DNA from: Terriglobia bacterium
GTDB taxonomy: Bacteria > Acidobacteriota > Terriglobia > Terriglobales > Acidobacteriaceae
Direction of reading: 5' to 3'
Assembly (NCBI GenBank): GCA_020073465.1
Contig: JAIQFC010000016.1
Span: 62,001 to 126,000, forward strand
Length of the DNA: 64,000 nt
Below, piece by piece: positions 29,702 through 37,074 of the stretch. The notes beneath the pieces are model-generated. The model was not told the DNA's origin and ran no database searches. It worked only from the letters and a program-made list of their open reading frames with translations. A program made the translations under genes and the position numbers. Within the stretch, counting starts at the first letter, position 1. Each line of letters starts with the position of its first letter.

Positions 29702-30856
29702 ATGGGGAAAATCAAAATACTGGTTGGGCTGGGCTTGGTGCTCGCGCTCTTTCCGCTTCGTCACGGGAACGCGCAAAGCGATGGGATACAGATTCCCACG
29801 TCCGAGCGGATCATGAGTCGAGGGTGGTGGCCAACCAAGGGCTCCGCAGCCCGCGAGGAGTATGTGGGCTCAGCGGCATGCGCGCAATGCCACAAACACA
29901 AAGTTCAGACTCAGAAAACCACGCCGATGGCCAATACAGCAATGGCTCCATTGGATTCGACCTTCCTGACTTCTCGGCCGAAGATCGTTGGCCAGCTTGG
30001 ACCTTATCACTACGATCTCGTCCACAACGACAAGCAAGTTCAGTATTCCGTCAGCAATGGCAAGTCCTCGGCTTCCGGTTCCCTGATCTGGGTATTCGGA
30101 AGCGGCGAACACGGCCAGACCTATGTGTACGAGCAGGACGGAACCTTCTACGAGAGCCGCGTGAGCTACTACGCAAGTCCGCAGGCTCTGGATTTGACTA
30201 CCGGCCATTCCCCGGCCACACCCTCCAAGGTAGAAGCTGCATTGGGACGGCCCATGGACCCCGACGGCGCGCGTCTCTGCTTTGGCTGCCACACAACGGC
30301 CTCCACGACACACTACCGTTTTGATCCAGGCCAACTCATTCCCGGAGTGGCATGTGAGGGTTGCCATGGTCCGGGGAGTCGGCATGTTGCCGCGATGAAC
30401 CTCGACCCGGACGTCAGCGGTCCGAAAGACATCCTGAATCCTGCCAATCTTTCGCCTATAGATTCAGTGGAGTTTTGTGGAGTCTGCCACCGATCGCGAA
30501 TAGATGTTGTCTTGAACCGGGCAACGGGGCTTGAAGACGTGCGGTTTCAGGGTTACCGGCTGGAAACCAGCAAGTGCTTTGGAACCGGGGATGCACGGAT
30601 CACGTGTATCGCCTGCCATGATCCGCATGAGCGGTTGGTTCGCGACTCTGGGGCTTACGATAAGAATTGCCTGGCGTGTCACGCCGCGAAAGCGAGTGTC
30701 AAAGCACCAGCAGATCATTATGCTGTGGCGTGTCCAGTGAAAGAGAGAGATTGCGTCACGTGTCACATGCCCAAGGTGGAAGCTCCGAGCATGCATTCCA
30801 CATTCACAGATCACCGAATACGAATTGTGAAGGCCGGAGCTCCGTTTCCGGAGTGA
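29702..30856 (+). CDS. Exported seven-haem c-type cytochrome
   Basis: 384 aa with a signal peptide (ILVGLGLVLALFPLRHGNAQ). Seven CXXCH haem sites are visible: CAQCH, CFGCH, CEGCH, CGVCH, CIACH, CLACH and CVTCH. Several follow the spacing seen in cytochrome c554-like multihaem proteins (GVACEGCHGPGSRH, ITCIACHDPHE, DCVTCHMPKVE). The product would carry electrons in the periplasm. No partner oxidoreductase lies nearby, and its neighbours are sugar genes. Degraded copies of the glycosidase/LacI junction flank the gene on both sides, so it may have arrived, or been enclosed, through a duplication of that junction. No strong ribosome binding site precedes the start. Confidence 0.88.
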   Translation: MGKIKILVGLGLVLALFPLRHGNAQSDGIQIPTSERIMSRGWWPTKGSAAREEYVGSAACAQCHKHKVQTQKTTPMANTAMAPLDSTFLTSRPKIVGQLGPYHYDLVHNDKQVQYSVSNGKSSASGSLIWVFGSGEHGQTYVYEQDGTFYESRVSYYASPQALDLTTGHSPATPSKVEAALGRPMDPDGARLCFGCHTTASTTHYRFDPGQLIPGVACEGCHGPGSRHVAAMNLDPDVSGPKDILNPANLSPIDSVEFCGVCHRSRIDVVLNRATGLEDVRFQGYRLETSKCFGTGDARITCIACHDPHERLVRDSGAYDKNCLACHAAKASVKAPADHYAVACPVKERDCVTCHMPKVEAPSMHSTFTDHRIRIVKAGAPFPE

Positions 30857-30894
30857 GAGCGCCGGATCTTGTCGAGCTTCAATGGACGGGACCG

Positions 30895-30953
30895 CGGACC
30901 GTTGACCTCCCCCCCCACAATTACCAATCTGCTGATCCCGCACGTACGTTAGA
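30895..30953 (+). pseudogene. Remnant of a GH51-like gene 3' end
   Basis: ACAATTACCAATCTGCTGAT (30917 onward) and the following bases to a TAG match the last codons of the glycosidase at 29332 (ACAATCACCGATCTGCTGAT). Both encode TIT-D/N-LLIP followed by a stop. Upstream a run of eight or nine C residues breaks the frame. The remnant points toward the intact lacI gene, exactly as the intact glycosidase points to the lacI remnant. Confidence 0.6.
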
Positions 30954-30980
30954 AGCTTTGTGGGAGAACCAGAGAGCAGG

Positions 30981-32060
30981 CTAGAGAGCCTGTGCCAGCG
31001 GCTGTGGCGACACGGTCTCCTGCACTTCCCGAAACAGGTGAACATTGCTCCGCAATACGAGAGCGGGCCCGATGTAGCTGCTGGCCGGAATCGGAGTGCG
31101 GTTCACGAAATGATCCAGCAGAATCCGCATGGCCACTTGGCCTTGAAGGTAAGGATTCTGGTATATCGACGCAAGAATTGTTCCCTGCTGCAAATGGGGT
31201 ACCATCTGCGGGAACAGGTCGGTCGTGATTAGGGTAACGATTCCTGCCAGACCGTATTTCTTCAGCGCGCGGCAGACCGGCAGGCAGTTGACCGTGCTCA
31301 CATAAATTCCGCGCAGGCCGGGCTTGCGTTCCAGCAGTTCACAGGTCTTGCGATAGCTTTCTTCCTCGGACTCGTGTGCCTCCAGAACTGCGACTACTTC
31401 ACCGCCGGCACAGTCCGAGGTGAAGCCAGAAGAAAATCCCGCAGTCTTGAGGCGATGCTCCTCGGTGCTGAGCATGCCTGTGACCACTGCGGCTTTTGAA
31501 GCTGGAGGAACAAACTTGGCCATCAATTCCGCGGCCAATCGTCCACTCAACTCAGGGTCGACGGCGACGATGCTGGAACGGCGGCTGTGGGGGGCGTCAG
31601 TGGTGGTACAAACAACACGAATGTTGTCTTCCTCGGCCTGGTCGATCAACGGACCAATGATTTCCGGGTTTCCCGGAGTCGTGATGATTCCTTTCACACC
31701 GCTATTGAGCAGCGCCGTCATTTGCTTTTTCTCGTCCACACCCAGGCTGGGGACCGGCTTCTGAACCAGTTCGACCCCGAGACCGCTGGCCCGGCCTGAT
31801 TCATCGAGAATCCCGGCCCTCATCTGGTCATAGTAGAGGCGGATTTCGCGAGGGATGCAGATGCCGATGCGCAGAGTGGCGCGACCCACAGACAGGGCGC
31901 GCGCCGCGGGATTGGGAGAATAAGCCAGCCGGTTGGCGATCCGCAGCACTTTCTTGCGGGTTGCCTCGCGGATGCCCGGACGTCCGTGCAAGGCGCGGTC
32001 GACGGTGCCGATAGAGACCTTCGCCAGTTCGGCGATGCGATAAATTCCGATGCGTTTCAT
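30981..32060 (-). CDS. LacI/GalR-family sugar-responsive repressor
   Basis: 359 aa. An N-terminal helix-turn-helix (YRIAELAKVSIGTVDRALHG, residues about 7-26) and hinge helix (NPAARALSVG) are followed by a periplasmic-binding-protein-like effector domain (LRIGICIPREI, GIITTPGNPE, RGIYVSTVNC). It represses or activates sugar genes in response to a ligand, probably a sugar released by the adjacent glycosidases. It lies downstream of the GH42 gene on the same strand. A LacI-type site (GTTAACGTACAC) lies 84 bases before its start, consistent with autoregulation. The same site occurs before the TonB receptor. The ligand is unknown. Confidence 0.9.
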   Translation of the reverse strand: MKRIGIYRIAELAKVSIGTVDRALHGRPGIREATRKKVLRIANRLAYSPNPAARALSVGRATLRIGICIPREIRLYYDQMRAGILDESGRASGLGVELVQKPVPSLGVDEKKQMTALLNSGVKGIITTPGNPEIIGPLIDQAEEDNIRVVCTTTDAPHSRRSSIVAVDPELSGRLAAELMAKFVPPASKAAVVTGMLSTEEHRLKTAGFSSGFTSDCAGGEVVAVLEAHESEEESYRKTCELLERKPGLRGIYVSTVNCLPVCRALKKYGLAGIVTLITTDLFPQMVPHLQQGTILASIYQNPYLQGQVAMRILLDHFVNRTPIPASSYIGPALVLRSNVHLFREVQETVSPQPLAQAL

Positions 32061-32143
32061 TCGGTCCTGAGCGGGGGAGGAGCGTTCTTGTGCTGGGAGG
32101 ACGGCACCCGTAGCCTAGAGATCCATGATACTCCTAACCGCAC

Positions 32144-32155
32144 GTTAACGTACAC
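32144..32155 (-). promoter_or_regulatory. LacI-type operator before the lacI gene
   Basis: GTTAACGTACAC is the exact reverse complement of the site at 15979-15990. On the minus strand a TATAAA box (32165-32170) lies about ten bases upstream, so the operator would fall near the start of transcription and could mediate autorepression. Confidence 0.5.
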
Positions 32156-32306
32156 ATAAAGGATTTTATAGGGGTTTTCGCTGGGTGAAACCCCGGCCAA
32201 GCTTTTCATGGCCGACTCTGGTCGGTCGCCCTTGCCTCTTGGCGTAGTTTCTCTGTCAGCCAGGCATGGGAGCACTTGAAATGGGCCCGGACATGGTGGG
32301 AACGCC

Positions 32307-34394
32307 CTATTTTCCTTCCACGAAGACTTCCACACCGTAGGGCGGCAAGTTCACCGCGCTTCCTTCCTTCCCGGTGAGCAGGAGCTTCATGGGCCGCGGA
32401 AGGGTTACGTTCCGGTTTTCCTGGGTGAAGTTGATGAGGAGGAAGACCTGCTTTCCGTCGCCGCTGCGGCGGGAGACTTCCACGCCATCCGGAGTGGCGA
32501 TCGGAGCGCGCGTTACGGCACTGTTCTTGATCATCCATTCACCGGCTGTAGCCATGAGCTTGTCGTCAAGCACGGCGCCGATGTAGGTGATTCGGCCCTT
32601 GCCGTAGGTGCGGGTGATAGCGGCGGGCTTGCCGTCGAGCCAGCCGTTGGACGGGCCATATTTCATGAGCACTTCGGCGTTGGGAGCGAGGGTCTTCAAT
32701 TGCTCAGCCCACACCTTGACCTGTCCATCGCCCCACGCCCCTGACAGCGGGAAGTCCTTTTCCAACGCGTAGTACTGCTCGACGCGCCCGCCGAGAGCTT
32801 CGCCCAGGTATCCGGGCTGACGTTGCGGCAACAGGCCGTTGGAGTCGTCCTTCATGCCGGAGCGCGGGCCCAGCACCAGGAAGCCGCCGTTGCGCACGTA
32901 TTCGAGCAGGTGGTCGGCCAGATCTTTGGGGAGCACATTCAGATCGGGGGCGACTACCAGCTTGTAGTGATCCAGAGGAGCGTAGGGGCTGATCACATCC
33001 ACGGAGTCAGTCAGCTTGCGCAGGGAGGTGTAGTAGCTCTTCAGCAAGCCTACATCGTCGTATTTGTCGTTGTGCTTCTGAAACTGGATGGCCCAGCGGC
33101 TGTCATAGGAGTGCAGCAGAGCGACCTGGGACACAACGGTTGTGCCTCGGAAAAGGTCCTGCACCGAGGAGAACTCGCGCCCGATCTGCGCGATCTCATC
33201 GTAGAGCGGAACCGGCGTGCCATCCGGCCCGACGAGGGTGCCGTGGTACTCCTCCTGTCCGTTGAGTGCGCTTCGCCATTGCCAGTAGCTGACATCGTCG
33301 GCGCCGTGCGCGATCGCCTGCCAGGCCATGGCGCGGACCTCTCCCCGGTTCAGGAAATTGTTGACTCCGGCCCAGTTGACGGCGCCGGGCTGGGTCTCGA
33401 TGACCCAAAAGTTGCTGCGCTTGAAACCGCGGGTCAGATCGTGGGTCAGACCGTTGGAGAATGGATCGACGTGTCCGGTGCCGACGTAGTCATCCCAGGA
33501 GGCGAAGGTCAGGGGTTCCGAAATCTTGTAGTGATCGAATCCATCGAAGAAGCCCATGAAGTTGCCGGTGACGAACTGGCGCGGGTCGGCATGAGCGCGG
33601 ATGACGTCGATTTGATTCTTCTGGTAGTCGTTCCAGGTATCGGTGACGAAGCGTCTCCACTCCAGCACGAGGCCGGGATTATTGCTATCGCCGACGGGAA
33701 TCGGAATCTGATCCCAGCGATCGTAGGTCTGGCTCCAGTAGGTGCTTGTCCAAAGGGTATTCAGATTGTCGAGTGTCTTGTACTTGCTCTGCAGCCAGTC
33801 CTGAAATTGTTTGCGGGTGTAATCGTCGAACGACATGAGGGCGTAGCCGTATTCGTTGTCGATCTGCCAGCCCACGACGTTGGGATTGTGTCCAAAATGT
33901 ACGGCCATAGCCTCGGCGATCTTGCGGCAGTAGTCGCGATAGACAGGCGAATTGACGGAGCCGTGCGCGCGGTTGCCGTGGACGGCGCGGCGGCCGTTTT
34001 CATCGATGCGCAGAGTGTCGGGATGTTGTTGTGTAAGCCAGGCGGGAGGGCCGCCGGTGGGAGTTCCGACGACGGAGGCGATGCGGTGCTTGGCGGCCAG
34101 GTTGATGGCCCGGTCGAGCCAGTTGAAATCGTAGTGGCCCTCGGAGGGCTCCATGCTGCTCCAGGCAAATTCGGCGAGCCGAACGACCTTTATATTGGCT
34201 GCCTCCATCAGGCGCAGATCCTCTTCCCAACGGGACTCCGGCCACTGCTCGGGATACCAATCCGTGCCGACGAGGATGGCGTCGCGGCCGGGGAGTTGAG
34301 TGGGAATCGCCGTGGTATTCGGGGTTGTCTGGGCGAAGCCCGTCAGCAGGAAGGATAGAAATAGGACGAAGCGGAACCACCAAAGTTGCTTCAT
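32307..34394 (-). CDS. GH42 beta-galactosidase, exported
   Basis: 695 aa with a signal peptide (FVLFLSFLLTGFAQ). The TIM barrel starts at GTDWYPEQWPESRWEEDLRL. The acid/base is Glu181 in GWQIDNEYG and the nucleophile Glu333 in FWVIETQPGAVNW. The trimerisation domain (LVVAPDLNVLPKDLADHL) and a C-terminal beta domain with FLLINFTQENRNVTL follow. GH42 enzymes release beta-galactose from oligosaccharides; most are cytoplasmic, so the signal peptide suggests periplasmic action. It lies upstream of lacI and downstream of the GH31 gene, all on the minus strand, and fits a role in trimming galactose from plant hemicellulose side chains. Confidence 0.93.
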   Translation of the reverse strand: MKQLWWFRFVLFLSFLLTGFAQTTPNTTAIPTQLPGRDAILVGTDWYPEQWPESRWEEDLRLMEAANIKVVRLAEFAWSSMEPSEGHYDFNWLDRAINLAAKHRIASVVGTPTGGPPAWLTQQHPDTLRIDENGRRAVHGNRAHGSVNSPVYRDYCRKIAEAMAVHFGHNPNVVGWQIDNEYGYALMSFDDYTRKQFQDWLQSKYKTLDNLNTLWTSTYWSQTYDRWDQIPIPVGDSNNPGLVLEWRRFVTDTWNDYQKNQIDVIRAHADPRQFVTGNFMGFFDGFDHYKISEPLTFASWDDYVGTGHVDPFSNGLTHDLTRGFKRSNFWVIETQPGAVNWAGVNNFLNRGEVRAMAWQAIAHGADDVSYWQWRSALNGQEEYHGTLVGPDGTPVPLYDEIAQIGREFSSVQDLFRGTTVVSQVALLHSYDSRWAIQFQKHNDKYDDVGLLKSYYTSLRKLTDSVDVISPYAPLDHYKLVVAPDLNVLPKDLADHLLEYVRNGGFLVLGPRSGMKDDSNGLLPQRQPGYLGEALGGRVEQYYALEKDFPLSGAWGDGQVKVWAEQLKTLAPNAEVLMKYGPSNGWLDGKPAAITRTYGKGRITYIGAVLDDKLMATAGEWMIKNSAVTRAPIATPDGVEVSRRSGDGKQVFLLINFTQENRNVTLPRPMKLLLTGKEGSAVNLPPYGVEVFVEGK

Positions 34395-34464
34395 GAGCAG
34401 CCTCCTCGAATGGACAATGTAGGGAGCTCTGACCAGATCACGTTACAGTCTACGGTCGTGGTCT

Positions 34465-34567
34465 GTCATCCTGAGGTCCGCGGTTGGTGCAGGCCGAAGG
34501 ACCTATGCATTCCGCGGGGAGCTACATAGGTCCTTCCCCTTCGACTAGCTCAGGGTCAGGATGACAG
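34465..34567. repeat. Dispersed GTCATCCTGA repeat, inverted
   Basis: CTGTCATCCTGAGG at the left end and TCAGGATGACAG at the right end form an inverted pair about 100 bases apart, with GGACCTATG / CATAGGTCC inside. This belongs to the same family as the repeats at 40560 and 53640. It lies between the GH42 and GH31 genes. Confidence 0.75.
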
Positions 34568-34600
34568 CGCAAATCGTGGAGCGGAATTAACCAGCGTACC

Positions 34601-36958
34601 CTACGGCGTCACCGTAGTCTGTTTCCCTTCGTAGCGTACTACTTTGTCGGGCTTATCTTCCTGGTTCACTCCCACGCCGTGGTTTTCTTTCGTTAAGACC
34701 ACGCGGAAGGTGCGACTCTGCAGCATGCCGGGAAACTCACCCTTGCGGTCACCGATGGTCAGGGTTTGCTTCGCATCGTCCCAATGAAGGGGGATGGTTG
34801 CATACACGCCCTTTTCATAGTTGTAGTTGTCGTTCTCGTCCTCGTAGAGAACGAAGTTCCCGTCGGCTCCGCGATAGATGCGCAACTCCACCGGATCCGC
34901 AGGTTTCTGGGTCGACCATTCTACGTCCGGTCCCATAGGGACGATGGAGCCTGCCCGAACGTAAAGCGGCAGATGATCGATCGGTGCGGCCGCGTCGACC
35001 GTCTTTGATCCGTCTACGGTACTGCCATTCCAGAAGTCGTACCACTTCGCTTCCGGCAGATAGAGCCCGCGGCTTGTGGCTCCGGGTTCAGTGACGGGAT
35101 TCACCAGGAAGGCCGGGCCATACATGAACTGGTCGCCGATATCCGCCACGCGTGCGTCGGTGCGGAAATCCATAACCAGCGGCCGCATGGGAGTGTAGGC
35201 CTCGCTCGTCGTCTTCCACGCCAGGGAATAGGTGTAGGGCAGCAGCCGGTAACGCAGGCGGTCGAAGTTCACCAGAACCTTCTGCGCGTCGGGGCCGTAA
35301 GACCACAACTCATTCTCGTCGGGATTGCGGGTTCCGTGAACACGAAGGATCGGATTGAAGGTGCCCCACTGGAACCAGCGCACAAACAGCTCACGAAAGG
35401 CCGGATCGGCGGGGCTTCCAAAGACGAAGCCGCCGATGTCGGTGGTCCAGTAGGGAATGCCGGAAAGCGCGAAATTCAGGCCCGCAGGAATCTGCCGCCG
35501 GAAACTGAACCAGTCGGAGTTGATGTCGCCGGACCAGGCGGTGACTGAATTCCTCTGCGAGCCGGCGAAGGCGGAACGGGAGAGGATGTAGACGCGCTTC
35601 TTGTCGGAGGCGCTGCGCTGGCCTTCATACACCGCGCCGGTGTCGAGCAGCGGAAAGTCATTCACATAGCGGTCGCCACTTCCCGCGGCCAGCTTCTTTC
35701 CGAGAAGGATGTTCTCTTCCTGACCTTCGGTCTCAGGCTCGGTGGTATCCATCCACCAGGCGTCGAGGCCGATGCTGAACAGCGCCTTGTTGACCTGCTC
35801 CCAATAATATTTGCGGGCCTCGGGATTAGTGGCGTCGTACACGGCCATGGCGTCGGTGTGGTAGGGCGGCTTGGCGAACTTGAACTTGTCGACAAACCAG
35901 CCGCGCTTGTCCATGTAGTCGTAATTCGTGGAGCCGGGCTCGAAGAAGGGCCAGATCGAGATCATCAGGTGGAAGTTTTCGGCGTGGAGCTGGTCGACCA
36001 TCCCCTTGGGATCGGGATAGTTCTTGTTGAAGACGAACTCACCCTTGCGATTCCACCAGAACCAGTCCTGCACGATGTTGTCGGCGGGGATGTGCAACTC
36101 GCGGTACTTGCGGGCAACGCCGAGAATCTCGTCCTGCGTCTTGTAGCGGTTCTTGCACTGCCAGAATCCGTACGCCCACTTGCCGAACAGGGGCGCCTGG
36201 CCAGTCAGTTCGCGGTAGGCGGCGACGATCTTGTCCAGTTCCGGGCCGTAGAGGAAGTAGTAGTCGACGGCATCAGCCACTTCTGCGCTGATATAGAGAT
36301 AGTTGGCAAAGCGGTTGTTGAAGCGGCTGCGGGACTGGCTGTTCCAGTAGATTCCGTAACCCTTGTTCGACACCAGGAGAGGCACGGCAATGTTGGTGTT
36401 GTCCTGAGAGATGTCGACCGACTCGCCGCGATAATTCCAGACTCCGGACTGGTGCTGTCCGAGACCGTAGAGGCCTTCGTGAGACCCGTAAATGTTCACG
36501 AAGGACTCGGCGCGGTAGGTGTCCTCACCGTTCACATGTACGGGCGTGAGCTCTCGGGAGGCTTCCTGCACGAGCTGCTTGCCATCGAGTTCCCGGTAGG
36601 TGATGGCGCCATCGATCCGGGTAACGCTTACTTTGACCCGCGCGGTCGAGATGGTGATGTCGTCGTCGGTCTCTTCCATCGTCCACGCCGGAGTGGTCCA
36701 CGTGGTCTTGATGATGACGTAATTGGGATGCTCCTGAAACGACGAAGTCGGCGAGTACAGGACGTGAATGATTGAGTCCGAGCATACCTGCACCTTGAGG
36801 AAGCCTGTTTTCTGGGTGAACAGCACGCCGTCGGCCTGCTTCTGAACGGCGGTCACTGGGTTTCTGGGCATCCATTGCGCCTCGGACGACGGGGGGAAGG
36901 TCAGGCAGGCGGACAGCAGGATCAGAACTGGAAAGATGGCAGCATGAAATCTCTTCAT
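34601..36958 (-). CDS. GH31 alpha-xylosidase/alpha-glucosidase-like enzyme
   Basis: 785 aa. The N-terminus has a signal or lipoprotein signal (LILLSACLTFPPSSEA, with a possible lipobox at Cys18). A beta-sandwich domain with GLYGLGQHQSGVWNYRGE precedes the catalytic barrel (GKWAYGFWQCKNRY). The nucleophile is Asp404 in DAWWMDTTEPE and the acid/base Asp478 in WSGDINSDW; C-terminal beta domains follow. The KWAYGFWQCKNRYKTQDE text is characteristic of the alpha-xylosidase-like branch, so removal of xylose from xyloglucan is likely but inferred. It is divergent from the GH3 gene, with a cre/LacI-like site in the 116-base gap. Confidence 0.9.
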   Translation of the reverse strand: MKRFHAAIFPVLILLSACLTFPPSSEAQWMPRNPVTAVQKQADGVLFTQKTGFLKVQVCSDSIIHVLYSPTSSFQEHPNYVIIKTTWTTPAWTMEETDDDITISTARVKVSVTRIDGAITYRELDGKQLVQEASRELTPVHVNGEDTYRAESFVNIYGSHEGLYGLGQHQSGVWNYRGESVDISQDNTNIAVPLLVSNKGYGIYWNSQSRSRFNNRFANYLYISAEVADAVDYYFLYGPELDKIVAAYRELTGQAPLFGKWAYGFWQCKNRYKTQDEILGVARKYRELHIPADNIVQDWFWWNRKGEFVFNKNYPDPKGMVDQLHAENFHLMISIWPFFEPGSTNYDYMDKRGWFVDKFKFAKPPYHTDAMAVYDATNPEARKYYWEQVNKALFSIGLDAWWMDTTEPETEGQEENILLGKKLAAGSGDRYVNDFPLLDTGAVYEGQRSASDKKRVYILSRSAFAGSQRNSVTAWSGDINSDWFSFRRQIPAGLNFALSGIPYWTTDIGGFVFGSPADPAFRELFVRWFQWGTFNPILRVHGTRNPDENELWSYGPDAQKVLVNFDRLRYRLLPYTYSLAWKTTSEAYTPMRPLVMDFRTDARVADIGDQFMYGPAFLVNPVTEPGATSRGLYLPEAKWYDFWNGSTVDGSKTVDAAAPIDHLPLYVRAGSIVPMGPDVEWSTQKPADPVELRIYRGADGNFVLYEDENDNYNYEKGVYATIPLHWDDAKQTLTIGDRKGEFPGMLQSRTFRVVLTKENHGVGVNQEDKPDKVVRYEGKQTTVTP

Positions 36959-37001
36959 AAATTCGCTCTAGGCCTCTGGCGAGGTATCCTACTCCGATGG
37001 A

Positions 37002-37016
37002 GTAAGCGTTTACAAT
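37002..37016. promoter_or_regulatory. cre/LacI-type operator overlapping a -10 box
   Basis: GTAAGCGTTTAC (37002-37013) matches the LacI/CcpA-type pattern GTAANCGNTTAC with one break in symmetry. TACAAT (37011-37016) overlaps its right half and could be the -10 box of the GH3 gene. The site lies in the divergent gap between GH31 and GH3 and could control both. Confidence 0.5.
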
Positions 37017-37074
37017 AACGATTATCTAGAGGGCCTGGAAGCATCCCCTGTTTCTTGGAGAGGCGAGTGAGGTC

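Noticed and set aside
29552-29776. Minus-strand frame with CICVSCGKGNVFHK, like a small zinc ribbon
   Set aside because: Its only start codon overlaps the cytochrome gene on the other strand, there is no ribosome binding site, and no family is recognised. It may be a remnant.
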